A stretch of DNA of 20,556 bases from Lachnospiraceae bacterium (GCA_003484785.1 DNAD01000137.1:1-20556), one strand, 5' to 3'; shown: positions 1 through 6,786, numbered from the stretch's first letter. Program-made: numbers and translations. The notes: generated by a model not told the origin, from the letters alone.

Positions 1-223
1 TGACCGCCCGATACAGAAGCTCCACTGCCCTGTCCATATCCTTAAGCAGGAAGGGATCGTGAAGCTCACTGAGGGTGCCAAATAAATAAGCGCGTATATC
101 GGCATCCGAGGTTATCCCCCGGTTCACCATAATACGCGCTAACATGGGGGTGATCTGATACTTCTTTGACAAAGCATCAAAATCACCCTTTATATTACTT
201 ACTGTCCAGACTGAACTCTCCAT
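1..223 (-). CDS. recJ: RecJ single-stranded-DNA exonuclease, N-terminal fragment
   Basis: Only the first 74 codons are present; the gene runs off the left edge. The visible protein begins MESSVWTVSNIKGDFDALSK and continues with a block resembling the RecJ N-terminus: a stretch like ITPMLARIMVNRGI, then a YLFGTLSELHDPFLLKDMDR segment. RecJ degrades single-stranded DNA 5' to 3' in recombination and mismatch or base-excision repair; its DHH catalytic motifs would lie further downstream and cannot be checked. The ATG at 221-223 lies 6 bp after the secDF stop, so the two genes are probably cotranscribed. A GAGG sequence about 16 bases upstream is a rather distant ribosome site, so translation may be coupled to secDF. 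The recJ-after-secDF order is typical of Lachnospiraceae, as far as I recall. Identification rests on the N-terminal pattern only. Confidence 0.8.
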   Translation of the reverse strand, partial: MESSVWTVSNIKGDFDALSKKYQITPMLARIMVNRGITSDADIRAYLFGTLSELHDPFLLKDMDRAVELLYRAV

Positions 224-229
224 ACCTGA

Positions 230-2491
230 TTATTTCTTTTCCTCGGCCTTCTTACCCACCTTGGTGGTAAGCAGATACCAGAAGGTGCTGGCAAGGCAGA
301 CGGAAGAATAGCAGCCGCAGATTATGCCGGCCATAAGAGGAAGCGAGAACTCCCTTATGGAAGAAACTCCAAAGATAAAGAGCACGAATACCATGATAAA
401 GGTGGTAAGGGAGGTAAACAGGCTTCGTGACATGGTCTGATTAACCGCTCCGTTGACCAGAGCCTCAAGGCCATCCTCTCTTTTGGCGCTCTTTAAGGAT
501 TCTCTTATCCTGTCAAAGATAACAACAGTGGCGTTGATGGAATAACCTACTATGGTAAGCATACATGCTATGAAGGTAGAACCCACGGAAACCCTTGTTA
601 CCGCATAGAAGGCAAGCACCACCAGCACATCGTGGCAGAGCGCCATTACCGAGCTTGCGCCAAAGCGGATATCCTTGAATCTGAACCATATATACAGAAG
701 CATGCAGATGATCGCAACTACTACCGCCACGAATGCATCCGTCTTCATCTCCGAGCTTATGGTAGAGGAGATGGTCTCTGCCGTGATAGTCTCGGCATCC
801 ACATCGAAATTTTCCACCATGGTGTCGCTGAAGGCGGTTCTTTCCTCGGCTGTCAGCGTTCTTGTCTTAAAGATGACCTCGTTCGTGCCGGCTACCTTCT
901 GAGCCTGTACGTTGGCATCACCCGTGATCTTCTCGATAAGCGGGACCACGTCCGCATCTATCTTTGCAAGGTCCATGTCCTCATTGAAGGGCACGTTGGT
1001 AGAGGTACCTCCAAGGAACTCAAGGCTGTAGTTGAGCGGATGTCTTCCGGCTGCGCCGTTTATGATCATTACTACGAAACCGATAAGGATGACAGCGACG
1101 GAGATACCGATAAGCATCTTTCTCTTTCCGAGAAAATCGATGCTTCCTCTTTCCTTAGCCTTGCCGTAGAACTTCTCGTCCTTTACTCCGAGCTCAAACA
1201 GAGCGTTCATAAGCGCCTTGGTGACCACAAGGGCGGTAAACATGGATACCACGATACCAATGGCCAGCGTGGATGCAAAGCCCTTTATGGAACCGGTTCC
1301 CAGAACACCCAGCACCACTGCGGCGATCAGCGTTGTAACGTTACCGTCTATGATGGCGGAAAGAGCCTTTTCATAACCGGTCTTGATGGCGGAACGCACC
1401 GACTTGCCGGCAGCTATCTCCTCACGTATCCTTGCGAAGGTGATAACGTTGGCATCGACCGCCATACCTATGGAAAGGATGATACCCGCGATACCGGGAA
1501 GGGTAAGGGTAACATCGAACAATACTATGAAAAGCATCTCTATTATGATATAGAGGCAAAGGGCCAGAGCCGCGCAGAGGCCGGGAACATAATACACGAT
1601 GATCATGAACAGAGCCACAAGCGCAAAGCCTATGGCGCCCGCCTTTAATGAAGTCGCGATGGCTTCCGAGCCAAGCTGTGCTCCCACGACATTTGAACGC
1701 AGCTCCTCGAGCTCTACACGAAGTCCGCCGATCCTTATGGTGGAAGCAAGGTTTTCAGCCTCCTCGTAATCGGCCATTCCCGTGATCTGAGCCTGACCGT
1801 CGGTTATTGCCGCCTGGACGGTGGGCACCGAAACCGCTTCTCCGTCATAATAGATCATTATGGAATCGTGATTTACAACAGCCTCTCTGGTGGCATCCGC
1901 AAACTTCTGAGCTCCCTCGTCATTTAAGGTAAGGGAAACAACATATTCATTATTGCCCATATCGTTCGTGGTCGAACCTGCCTGAGCCGTCTTGACATCG
2001 GTACCCGTAAGGACTACGGATCCCTCTGACTCAAGCTCCTCGATGCTCTTTGAGAGAGTGTAGGCAGGCTTTCCGGAGGGGAGATAGCCGCTCATGGAAT
2101 AATTGGCGTTGTGATCCCCGTCATACTGCTTTATAAAGTACAGGGAACCGGGCTTTCCCAGATCCTCAAGCACCGCATTTGCATCCTCAACTCCGGGGAT
2201 CTCTATGCTGATACGATCATCGCCTTCCTTGTAGACCTGTGACTCCGTACTGTACCCCTCTACTCTTCGCTGCAGCTTGTAGATAGTATCACTCATATCG
2301 GCAGCCGTAGGGGTTGTCTCCCCGACAGCCTGATAGGTTATGCTGACGCCTCCCGCCAGGTCAAGCCCGAGCTTAACGTTGGAAGCCGCTCCCGTCTTTT
2401 CCGTTCCCACACCGAAGATCACCATCAGACCGAACAGTATCGTGCAGACACAGAATACCGCAACCGTGATGATCGCATTCCGCTTCTTCAT
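230..2491 (-). CDS. secDF: SecDF fused protein-export membrane protein
   Basis: The 753-residue product joins SecD and SecF in one chain. This complex uses the proton gradient to help the SecYEG/SecA translocase release proteins outside the membrane. A first membrane segment (about 7-29) is followed by the SecD motif LGLDLAGG (41-48) and a large extracellular domain. The SecD membrane block (about 280-435) contains GMAVDANV with Asp346. A SecF start near 460 leads to the EFLGGT motif (near 490), an external domain and the SecF membrane block (about 590-745), with GYSINATVVIFDRIRE and a conserved Arg at 689. The SecF motif has Ala654 where many homologues have Asp. The ATG follows an AGGAAAGGAAG ribosome site. 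It stands first of a probable secDF-recJ unit; no convincing promoter was found in the hairpin-rich upstream spacer. Confidence 0.96.
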   Translation of the reverse strand: MKKRNAIITVAVFCVCTILFGLMVIFGVGTEKTGAASNVKLGLDLAGGVSITYQAVGETTPTAADMSDTIYKLQRRVEGYSTESQVYKEGDDRISIEIPGVEDANAVLEDLGKPGSLYFIKQYDGDHNANYSMSGYLPSGKPAYTLSKSIEELESEGSVVLTGTDVKTAQAGSTTNDMGNNEYVVSLTLNDEGAQKFADATREAVVNHDSIMIYYDGEAVSVPTVQAAITDGQAQITGMADYEEAENLASTIRIGGLRVELEELRSNVVGAQLGSEAIATSLKAGAIGFALVALFMIIVYYVPGLCAALALCLYIIIEMLFIVLFDVTLTLPGIAGIILSIGMAVDANVITFARIREEIAAGKSVRSAIKTGYEKALSAIIDGNVTTLIAAVVLGVLGTGSIKGFASTLAIGIVVSMFTALVVTKALMNALFELGVKDEKFYGKAKERGSIDFLGKRKMLIGISVAVILIGFVVMIINGAAGRHPLNYSLEFLGGTSTNVPFNEDMDLAKIDADVVPLIEKITGDANVQAQKVAGTNEVIFKTRTLTAEERTAFSDTMVENFDVDAETITAETISSTISSEMKTDAFVAVVVAIICMLLYIWFRFKDIRFGASSVMALCHDVLVVLAFYAVTRVSVGSTFIACMLTIVGYSINATVVIFDRIRESLKSAKREDGLEALVNGAVNQTMSRSLFTSLTTFIMVFVLFIFGVSSIREFSLPLMAGIICGCYSSVCLASTFWYLLTTKVGKKAEEKK

Positions 2492-2527
2492 TTTAAAACT
2501 ACTTCCTTTCCTATTAATAATTACATC

Positions 2528-2554
2528 GCGCCGATCCGATTTTGGGATCGGATC
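2528..2554. repeat. GCGCCGAT-type hairpin, copy 1
   Basis: Begins GCGCCGATCC. An 8-bp perfect inverted repeat GATCCGAT (2533-2540) / ATCGGATC (2547-2554) has a 6-base loop; an alternative 7-bp stem CCGATCC/GGATCGG (2531-2537/2545-2551) overlaps it. It lies about 37 bp upstream of the secDF start, so it may be in the mRNA leader. Related copies lie at 2562, 3904, 12512 and 20536. Confidence 0.6.
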
Positions 2555-2561
2555 ATTTCCC

Positions 2562-2588
2562 GCGCCGGTCTGTTTGCAGATCCTGCGC
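2562..2588. repeat. GCGCCGAT-type hairpin, copy 2
   Basis: Starts GCGCCGGTCTG and ends CAGATCCTGCGC. Stem 2567-2572/2577-2582 with loop TTTG, plus an outer GCGC/GCGC pairing across a small internal loop. Compared with the copy at 3904, the stem bases differ on both sides in a way that keeps pairing (TCTG/CAGA here, TTTG/CAAA there). Confidence 0.6.
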
Positions 2589-2640
2589 TTAGCTTCTCAT
2601 TTTATGCCCGTAAACGCTGTTTCCTGCCTCTTAACCGTTC

Positions 2641-2668
2641 GTTACTATTCACAGCCTTTTGGGCTGTG
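2641..2668. repeat. GTTAC-family palindrome, truncated copy
   Basis: The left arm GTTACTATTCACAGCC (2641-2656) is identical to the left arm of the intact 37-bp palindrome at 3962. The right arm matches only over GGCTGTG (2662-2668), then diverges to CCCATCC where AATAGTAAC is expected. No flanking direct repeat was found. It looks like a decayed or recombined copy. It lies in the 271-bp spacer between secDF and the zinc-ribbon gene. Confidence 0.65.
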
Positions 2669-2700
2669 CCCATCCGGACAGGCTCCAGGTCTTTTTTGAT

Positions 2701-2753
2701 ACGGCAGTGTTACTGTCACAGCGCCTTTAGTCTGTGAATGGTAAAACGGCAGT
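2701..2753. mobile_element. 37-bp GTTAC-family palindromic element with 8-bp direct repeats (degenerate copy)
   Basis: The element core is 2709-2745, exactly 37 bp, beginning GTTACTGTCACAG and ending CTGTGAATGGTAAA. It is flanked by perfect 8-bp direct repeats ACGGCAGT at 2701-2708 and 2746-2753. Length, end sequence and repeat length all match the intact copy at 3962-3998, while the arms have drifted from perfect pairing, as expected of an older insertion. It lies just after the stop of the zinc-ribbon gene. I infer a tiny non-autonomous transposable element; no transposase is in the window. Confidence 0.65.
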
Positions 2754-2762
2754 TTATCCCGC

Positions 2763-3887
2763 TTACGAGAATAAAAGGTTGTACAATATTACAATTATAA
2801 CAAGTCCGAGCAATATTGCAAGCAAAACTCGCAAAGCCGATACAGGTGATTCTCCTCCTACCTTTCCGGACTGTCCGTTGACCATAAACTGGTATATCTT
2901 CCCGTTAAAGCGAAAGCTCGAAATCCAGATCGGCAGCATCAGATATTTATAGGTTATATCCGAAAAGGTGGTATTCATTCTGATGTTCCTGACATGATCC
3001 GCGTTATACTGGGATCTTATCCTGGAGGAGATATTACTCTCCAGCCTCTTGTTTATCAGAAACTTTCCTGTCTTCCACGCATCCTTAAGCCCGGTGGAAT
3101 AACGCTCCGCCGCAAACCCCGCCAGATACTCGGGCTTGTAGGCACGGTTATCCGCGGTATCAAAGGGCTCTATCGCGTTGAGGATCTTCTTGTCATGCCT
3201 GTCAGAGGCGCATACCAGCTGGTCATCGATAAACTCGTTATAGGTGCCGCTTGTCCTGTACCAGTCGGTAACGGTGGTCTCCTCCTTACCCCGCTGTACC
3301 TTCCTGTCCTTTCCGTATTCTCCCTGGTATTCTGTAGAGGTATCCGTATCAAAGGTCCAGTAGGGCAGGTATACTCCCTGGAAGCTGTCGGCCTCTGCGC
3401 TCTTCTTTGCCTTGCTGGGACAGAAAAGCTTCTTTCCGAGCCATTTCTTGAATCGCTCTCCCGCCTTCTCTCTGGTGATCTTAAAGGGAACCACCCCTCC
3501 CGGCGCCAGAGTATTGACATCAGCAGCCTCCATGACCTGATTTGAGCCGCAGTAGGGACATTCGTTTGCCACCTGAAGAGCATCATACACACTGACGGCT
3601 CCGCAGCTCTTGCAGGTTACCGTCTTATGGTCAGTACCCCAGTCACAGTTTCCTGTAAGCTCCGCCGATTCAAAATCAAGCTCCGCGGCCCTTTCCGGCC
3701 CTTTGTCCGTATTCTTTTCGGGCACCGCCTCGGTATGATCGCAATATGGGCAGTGCAGACCTCCCGTAGCGGGATCGAAATCCATCGTGCCTCCGCACTC
3801 GGGACATTTCCGGTCGGTCTCCTTCATGGTTGCAGCCTTCCGGGCATTCATCACATCTTCATAATCATTGTTCACTGTTCCTGCCAT
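2763..3887 (-). CDS. Membrane protein with two zinc ribbons (TFIIB-type zinc-ribbon family)
   Basis: 374 residues, function unknown. Two four-cysteine modules have identical spacing: Cys28-x2-Cys31-x14-Cys46-x2-Cys49 and Cys92-x2-Cys95-x14-Cys110-x2-Cys113. A soluble middle region follows, rich in Trp and Tyr, with motifs such as YLPYWTFD and, later, KYLMLPIWI. A single hydrophobic segment at the C-terminus (about 349-372) suggests a tail anchor. Such proteins are often annotated as TFIIB-type zinc-ribbon or PriA-like zinc-finger proteins without evidence of helicase activity; no helicase motif is visible. The start at 3887 (MAGTVNND) was chosen because GGAGGGAG lies 8 bases upstream; a GTG at 3905 would extend the protein by six residues but lacks a site. 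It has its own promoter region, divergent from the CNNM gene, and a leader with three hairpins. Confidence 0.75.
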   Translation of the reverse strand: MAGTVNNDYEDVMNARKAATMKETDRKCPECGGTMDFDPATGGLHCPYCDHTEAVPEKNTDKGPERAAELDFESAELTGNCDWGTDHKTVTCKSCGAVSVYDALQVANECPYCGSNQVMEAADVNTLAPGGVVPFKITREKAGERFKKWLGKKLFCPSKAKKSAEADSFQGVYLPYWTFDTDTSTEYQGEYGKDRKVQRGKEETTVTDWYRTSGTYNEFIDDQLVCASDRHDKKILNAIEPFDTADNRAYKPEYLAGFAAERYSTGLKDAWKTGKFLINKRLESNISSRIRSQYNADHVRNIRMNTTFSDITYKYLMLPIWISSFRFNGKIYQFMVNGQSGKVGGESPVSALRVLLAILLGLVIIVILYNLLFS

Positions 3888-3903
3888 AGCTTTTTCTCCC
3901 TCC

Positions 3904-3930
3904 ACGCCGATTTGTTTACAAATCGTGCGC
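3904..3930. repeat. GCGCCGAT-type hairpin, copy 3
   Basis: A perfect 8-bp inverted repeat CGATTTGT (3908-3915) / ACAAATCG (3918-3925) with a 2-base spacer, extended by CGC/GCG pairing with one bulge. It ends TGCGCTTAG like copy 2. Lies just upstream of the ribosome site of the zinc-ribbon gene, so it would be at the 3' end of that mRNA leader. Confidence 0.65.
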
Positions 3931-3933
3931 TTA

Positions 3934-3955
3934 GGTTCAAACTTTTGTTTGAACC
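3934..3955. repeat. Perfect 9-bp hairpin GGTTCAAAC/GTTTGAACC
   Basis: Arms 3934-3942 and 3947-3955 are perfectly complementary around a TTTT loop. It sits between the GCGCCGAT hairpin and the 37-bp palindrome, forming the middle of three consecutive hairpins in the leader of the zinc-ribbon gene. No copy elsewhere in the window. Confidence 0.6.
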
Positions 3956-4006
3956 GACATCGTTACTATTCACAGCCCAAAAGGCTGTGAATAGTAACCC
4001 GACATC
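3954..4006. mobile_element. 37-bp perfect GTTAC-family palindrome with 8-bp direct repeats (intact copy)
   Basis: The core 3962-3998 has two perfect 16-bp arms, GTTACTATTCACAGCC (3962-3977) and GGCTGTGAATAGTAAC (3983-3998), around a CAAAA loop. Immediately outside lie exact 8-bp direct repeats CCGACATC at 3954-3961 and 3999-4006. Terminal inverted repeats bounded by short direct repeats are the mark of cut-and-paste transposition, so I read this as a minimal non-autonomous insertion. It lies in the predicted leader of the zinc-ribbon gene and would form a strong mRNA hairpin. Confidence 0.75.
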
Positions 4007-4017
4007 AAAACAGATAT

Positions 4018-4047
4018 ATGGTATCACAGGCTCCCTGTATTTTGCAA
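4018..4047 (-). promoter_or_regulatory. Candidate promoter for the zinc-ribbon gene
   Basis: On the minus strand, TTGCAA (4042-4047) and TACCAT (4018-4023) are separated by 18 bp, with TG one base before the -10, forming an extended -10. A palindrome ACAGG-CTC-CCTGT lies in the spacer and might be an operator. It is divergent from the CNNM promoter. The predicted leader is about 120 nt long. Confidence 0.45.
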
Positions 4048-4055
4048 TCCCTTTC

Positions 4056-4084
4056 TTGACACAGCAGAGTCAATAATGTATTAT
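4056..4084 (+). promoter_or_regulatory. Promoter for the CNNM-family gene
   Basis: A perfect -35 TTGACA (4056-4061), 17-bp spacer and TATTAT -10 (4079-4084) form a strong housekeeping-sigma promoter. The predicted start near 4091 gives a leader of about 50 nt before the TTG start at 4140. Confidence 0.8.
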
Positions 4085-4124
4085 AAGTAGCAACTCATTA
4101 ACCTACCGGAGCGACATTTCTGAA

Positions 4125-4130
4125 AAGGAG
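4125..4130 (+). promoter_or_regulatory. Ribosome binding site that sets the CNNM start
   Basis: AAGGAG ends at 4130. A TTG directly abutting it at 4131 has no spacing and is unlikely to be used; the in-frame TTG at 4140 lies 9 bases downstream, an acceptable distance, and begins the protein MDPDITFH. Confidence 0.7.
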
Positions 4131-4139
4131 TTGATTTTT

Positions 4140-5438
4140 TTGGATCCGGACATAACCTTTCATATTGTAATCCTGGTTGTCCTGATAGTTCTGTCAGCCT
4201 TTTTTTCCGCGTCTGAAACCGCTCTCACCACGCTTAACCAGATAAGACTTCGTACTCTTGCCGATGAGGGCAATGAAAAAGCCGCAAAAACCCTTTCCGT
4301 TCTTGAGAAACGTTCCCGGATGCTTTCAACCATCCTTATCCTTAATAATGTGGTCAACCTCTATGCCGCCTCCATCACTACCACTCTTTCCATGCATATC
4401 TGGGGCAATAAGGCCGTAGCCGCCGCCACGGGGGTACTTACAGTTTTCATCCTTATCTTCGGAGAGATAATCCCCAAGACCATAGCCTCAATATATAATG
4501 AACGCTTTGCCTTTGCCTTTATCGGGGTCATCAGCTTTTTCATCACGATACTCACCCCCGTTGTCTTTATCATCGACAAGCTTTCCTATATCCTGATGAT
4601 GCCTCTGGGAATAGACAGGGACAAGGTGCAGAACAACATGACGGAAAACGAGCTTCGGACTATCGTGGACGTTTCCCATGAAGAGGGCGTCATCGAAAAC
4701 GAAGAGCACGAGATGATCAACAATGTATTTGATTTCGGAGACTCCGTTGCAAGGGACGTTATGATACCCCGGGTAGAGATGACCTGCGTAAGCGTTGACG
4801 CGGATTATAACGAGCTCGGGAAGGTGTTCAATGAAAAAAAGTATACGAGAATGCCTGTCTATGAGGATTCCACCGACAACATCATAGGCATAATAAATAT
4901 GAAGGATGTCCTCTTTGTCCGGGATATCAACCATTTTAACATCCGTTCGGTGATGCGTGAGCCCAGCTTTACCTTTGAGTATAAAAAGACCTCCGAGCTG
5001 ATGCTTGAGATGAGGGAAAATTCCGTCAGCATGGTCTGTGTGCTGGATGAATACGGCGCCACCGTAGGGCTTATCACTCTTGAGGATCTGATCGAGGAAA
5101 TAGTCGGCGATATCAAGGATGAGTTTGATGAGGATGAAAAGGAACTGATCAAAAAGGTCGGCGAAAGGACCTGGCTGGTAGACGGCTCTCTCAAGCTTGA
5201 CGATATAAACGACTTCCTTGAGACCCATCTTGAGTCGGAAAATTACGATTCCATCGGAGGCCTTGTCATTGAGCAGCTTGAAAAGCTGCCCGAGGGCGGT
5301 GAGGTGGTGACCCTTGAAAACGGCACCCTCCTTGAGACCGTTGAGATGGACAAGAACCACATCGAGAAGATACGCATAACTCTTCCGGAGCCTGTATCCT
5401 CAGAGGAGGAGCCCTCTGAGGAGGGCGGGGAGAGCTGA
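4140..5438 (+). CDS. CNNM/CorC (HlyC)-family membrane transporter with CBS pair
   Basis: 432 residues. The N-terminal CNNM membrane domain (about 1-190, with 3-4 hydrophobic segments) contains the typical FFSASETALTTLN motif and FGEIIPKT. A CBS pair follows (about 200-330), with MIPRVEM and VLDEYGATVGLITLEDLIEEIVGDI, and then the CorC/HlyC C-terminal domain (about 345-420) with LVDGSLKLDDIND and NYDSIGGLV. Members of this family are linked to magnesium or cobalt export (for example MpfA in Bacillus), and the CBS pair is thought to sense ATP-Mg. The old haemolysin-C annotation is misleading. The TTG start was chosen from ribosome-site spacing. The C-terminus is acidic and repetitive (EEEPSEEGGES). 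The gene stands alone behind its own strong promoter and is convergent with the binding-protein gene. Confidence 0.9.
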   Translation: MDPDITFHIVILVVLIVLSAFFSASETALTTLNQIRLRTLADEGNEKAAKTLSVLEKRSRMLSTILILNNVVNLYAASITTTLSMHIWGNKAVAAATGVLTVFILIFGEIIPKTIASIYNERFAFAFIGVISFFITILTPVVFIIDKLSYILMMPLGIDRDKVQNNMTENELRTIVDVSHEEGVIENEEHEMINNVFDFGDSVARDVMIPRVEMTCVSVDADYNELGKVFNEKKYTRMPVYEDSTDNIIGIINMKDVLFVRDINHFNIRSVMREPSFTFEYKKTSELMLEMRENSVSMVCVLDEYGATVGLITLEDLIEEIVGDIKDEFDEDEKELIKKVGERTWLVDGSLKLDDINDFLETHLESENYDSIGGLVIEQLEKLPEGGEVVTLENGTLLETVEMDKNHIEKIRITLPEPVSSEEEPSEEGGES

Positions 5439-5460
5439 TATGCTTCACTGAATTGCGGTT

Positions 5461-5497
5461 GTTACGGTTTACGGCCTTCGGGCCGTGATAAGCGGGG
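5461..5497. repeat. GTTAC-family-like hairpin between convergent genes
   Basis: GTTACGGTTTACGGCC-TTCG-GGCCGTG: the stem ACGGCC/GGCCGT (5471-5476/5481-5486) has a UUCG-type loop. The layout follows the 37-bp palindromes (GTTAC, five bases, AC-G-CC), with paired changes in the stem (CGGCC/GGCCG versus CAGCC/GGCTG). It lies between the convergent CNNM and binding-protein stops and could aid termination or protect both mRNA ends, but no T-run follows on either strand. No clear flanking repeat. Confidence 0.5.
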
Positions 5498-5505
5498 TTT
5501 GCCCG

Positions 5506-6786
5506 TCATCCTTCCTCATTCTTCTGTCTCATCCTGTGAAAGAACCTGAATTCTTCCTCATTTTCTGTTTCCCCGCCAAAGATCGCTTCGAGCTCCTCTA
5601 TCATCTGAACGGCTTTGGTAGCCTCCTGAAACATATCGCTCTCATTCTTCCAGATATTTCCCTCCTTACAGGCCCTGAAATCAGAGAACAGACTGTTTTT
5701 CGCGCACAGCTCCTCAAGGGAATCGATCCCTCCGTCTATGGTACTGTTATAGATAAGGACATCCGCATCCCTGGCCCTTACATAAAACTCCTCCATAGTG
5801 ATATTGACGGCGGAAAAGGCTCCTTCATCCTCCTTCATAAGGCCGTTAAGTGCATACTCTCCTCCCGCAAGCTCTATCATCCCGGAAACATAATCCCCCG
5901 GCATCCTGACATTTACATAGCCCCCCGGGGTAATATAGAAAAACACGGCACTCTTCCCGTATTTCCTATCCGCCGGCCTTTCCTCAAGCCTTTGCACCTC
6001 TTTCTCAAAGAAGCTATCTGCCTCCTCTTCCTTTCCCATAAGGCACCCGTATACCCTTATCCACTCCATTCTGCCAAGGGGATGGCTCTCATAACTTGAC
6101 CTCTCCACCATGACCGGGATCCCAAGCTTCTCAATAAGCTCCTTGGTCTCCGGATTGTGATAGATCATGGTATTTTCTATGACAAGCCGGCAATTCTCCC
6201 TGAGAAGCAGCTCATAATCCGGCGAGCTGTATTTTCCCGCGTAAAGGATATCACCGTTTTCGATCAGCTGTTTTACCTCCTCAAGGCTCCAGTCCGGGGC
6301 CTTTGTGGAAGTGAGTGCCACCCTGTCAAGACAGTCCAGGGCCCTGAAAAAATCCATGGAGGAGGAAGACGCCAGATAAATCCTGTCCGGATTTCTTTCG
6401 ATGAACGTCATATCCCTGAAAAGCTCCGGCACCTCCTTATCCGCATCGGCCACCAGAAAGCTTCCGGCTTCGTTTATATTTATCACGGAATATCCGCCTT
6501 CATAATGATCTATGGAGAACTGTTCGGCATACTCCGGCTTGAAGGAATCTAATTTATGTAAACCACTTCCGGATTCTTCTCCAAAGACTCCACTCTCCTC
6601 ACTCTCTATGACATCCTCAAAAGTTCCGGTTTTCTCCGCCTTTTGCTGAAGGTCGGCCGTGCCCTGCATGCCGCAGGCTGACAGAGATAAAGTGGTTAAC
6701 ATAATAACGATCCAGGCCCGCGGTCTTTCCACGGATGCCCGGATCGTTTTTTTCACCTGCTGTTTCAGTCCATAACAATCTGTCAT
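5506..6786 (-). CDS. ABC-transporter substrate-binding lipoprotein (BtuF/FhuD-like)
   Basis: 426 residues. A basic N-terminus and hydrophobic stretch end in a lipobox LSAC with Cys38, so the protein should be lipid-anchored outside the membrane. After a low-complexity linker (about 45-80), the rest resembles the periplasmic-binding fold used for siderophores, haem and cobalamin (Peripla_BP_2): a segment starting INEAGSFLVA, NPDRIYLASS, a central helix region and a C-terminal lobe with DADVLIYNSTIDGG. Its ATG overlaps the stop of the chelatase gene at ATGA, so the two are translationally coupled, suggesting a shared ligand such as a tetrapyrrole or metal chelate. No permease or ATPase follows; the next gene is convergent and unrelated. 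The ligand cannot be read from the sequence. Confidence 0.8.
   Translation of the reverse strand: MTDCYGLKQQVKKTIRASVERPRAWIVIMLTTLSLSACGMQGTADLQQKAEKTGTFEDVIESEESGVFGEESGSGLHKLDSFKPEYAEQFSIDHYEGGYSVININEAGSFLVADADKEVPELFRDMTFIERNPDRIYLASSSSMDFFRALDCLDRVALTSTKAPDWSLEEVKQLIENGDILYAGKYSSPDYELLLRENCRLVIENTMIYHNPETKELIEKLGIPVMVERSSYESHPLGRMEWIRVYGCLMGKEEEADSFFEKEVQRLEERPADRKYGKSAVFFYITPGGYVNVRMPGDYVSGMIELAGGEYALNGLMKEDEGAFSAVNITMEEFYVRARDADVLIYNSTIDGGIDSLEELCAKNSLFSDFRACKEGNIWKNESDMFQEATKAVQMIEELEAIFGGETENEEEFRFFHRMRQKNEEG

Noticed and set aside
632..1648. Long open frame on the plus strand opposite secDF
   Set aside because: Its protein is rich in His, Arg and Gly with no domain or ribosome site, and it lies fully antisense to a well-supported secDF. 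It is a coding shadow.
2641..2745. One composite element of about 105 bp from the GTTAC arm at 2641 to the CTGTGAATGG arm at 2732
   Set aside because: The outer arms do pair, but the exact 8-bp direct repeats at 2701 and 2746 show that the right-hand part is a separate 37-bp insertion.
3934..4006. CRISPR array
   Set aside because: The palindromes are not regularly spaced, there are no spacers of uniform length and no cas genes are in the window.
4488..5360. 290-codon minus-strand frame opposite the CNNM gene
   Set aside because: It mirrors codon positions of the real gene, has no family motif and no plausible start site.
5398..5426. Hairpins near the end of the CNNM gene as a terminator
   Set aside because: CCTCAGAG/CTCTGAGG and GCCCTC/GAGGGC pair well but lie in the coding sequence, arise from repeated Ser-Glu-Glu codons and are not followed by a T-run.
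5453..5506. 8-bp target duplication around the 5461 hairpin
   Set aside because: The best alignment, TTGCGGTT against TTGCCCGT, agrees at only 5 of 8 positions, no better than chance in this GC-rich spacer.
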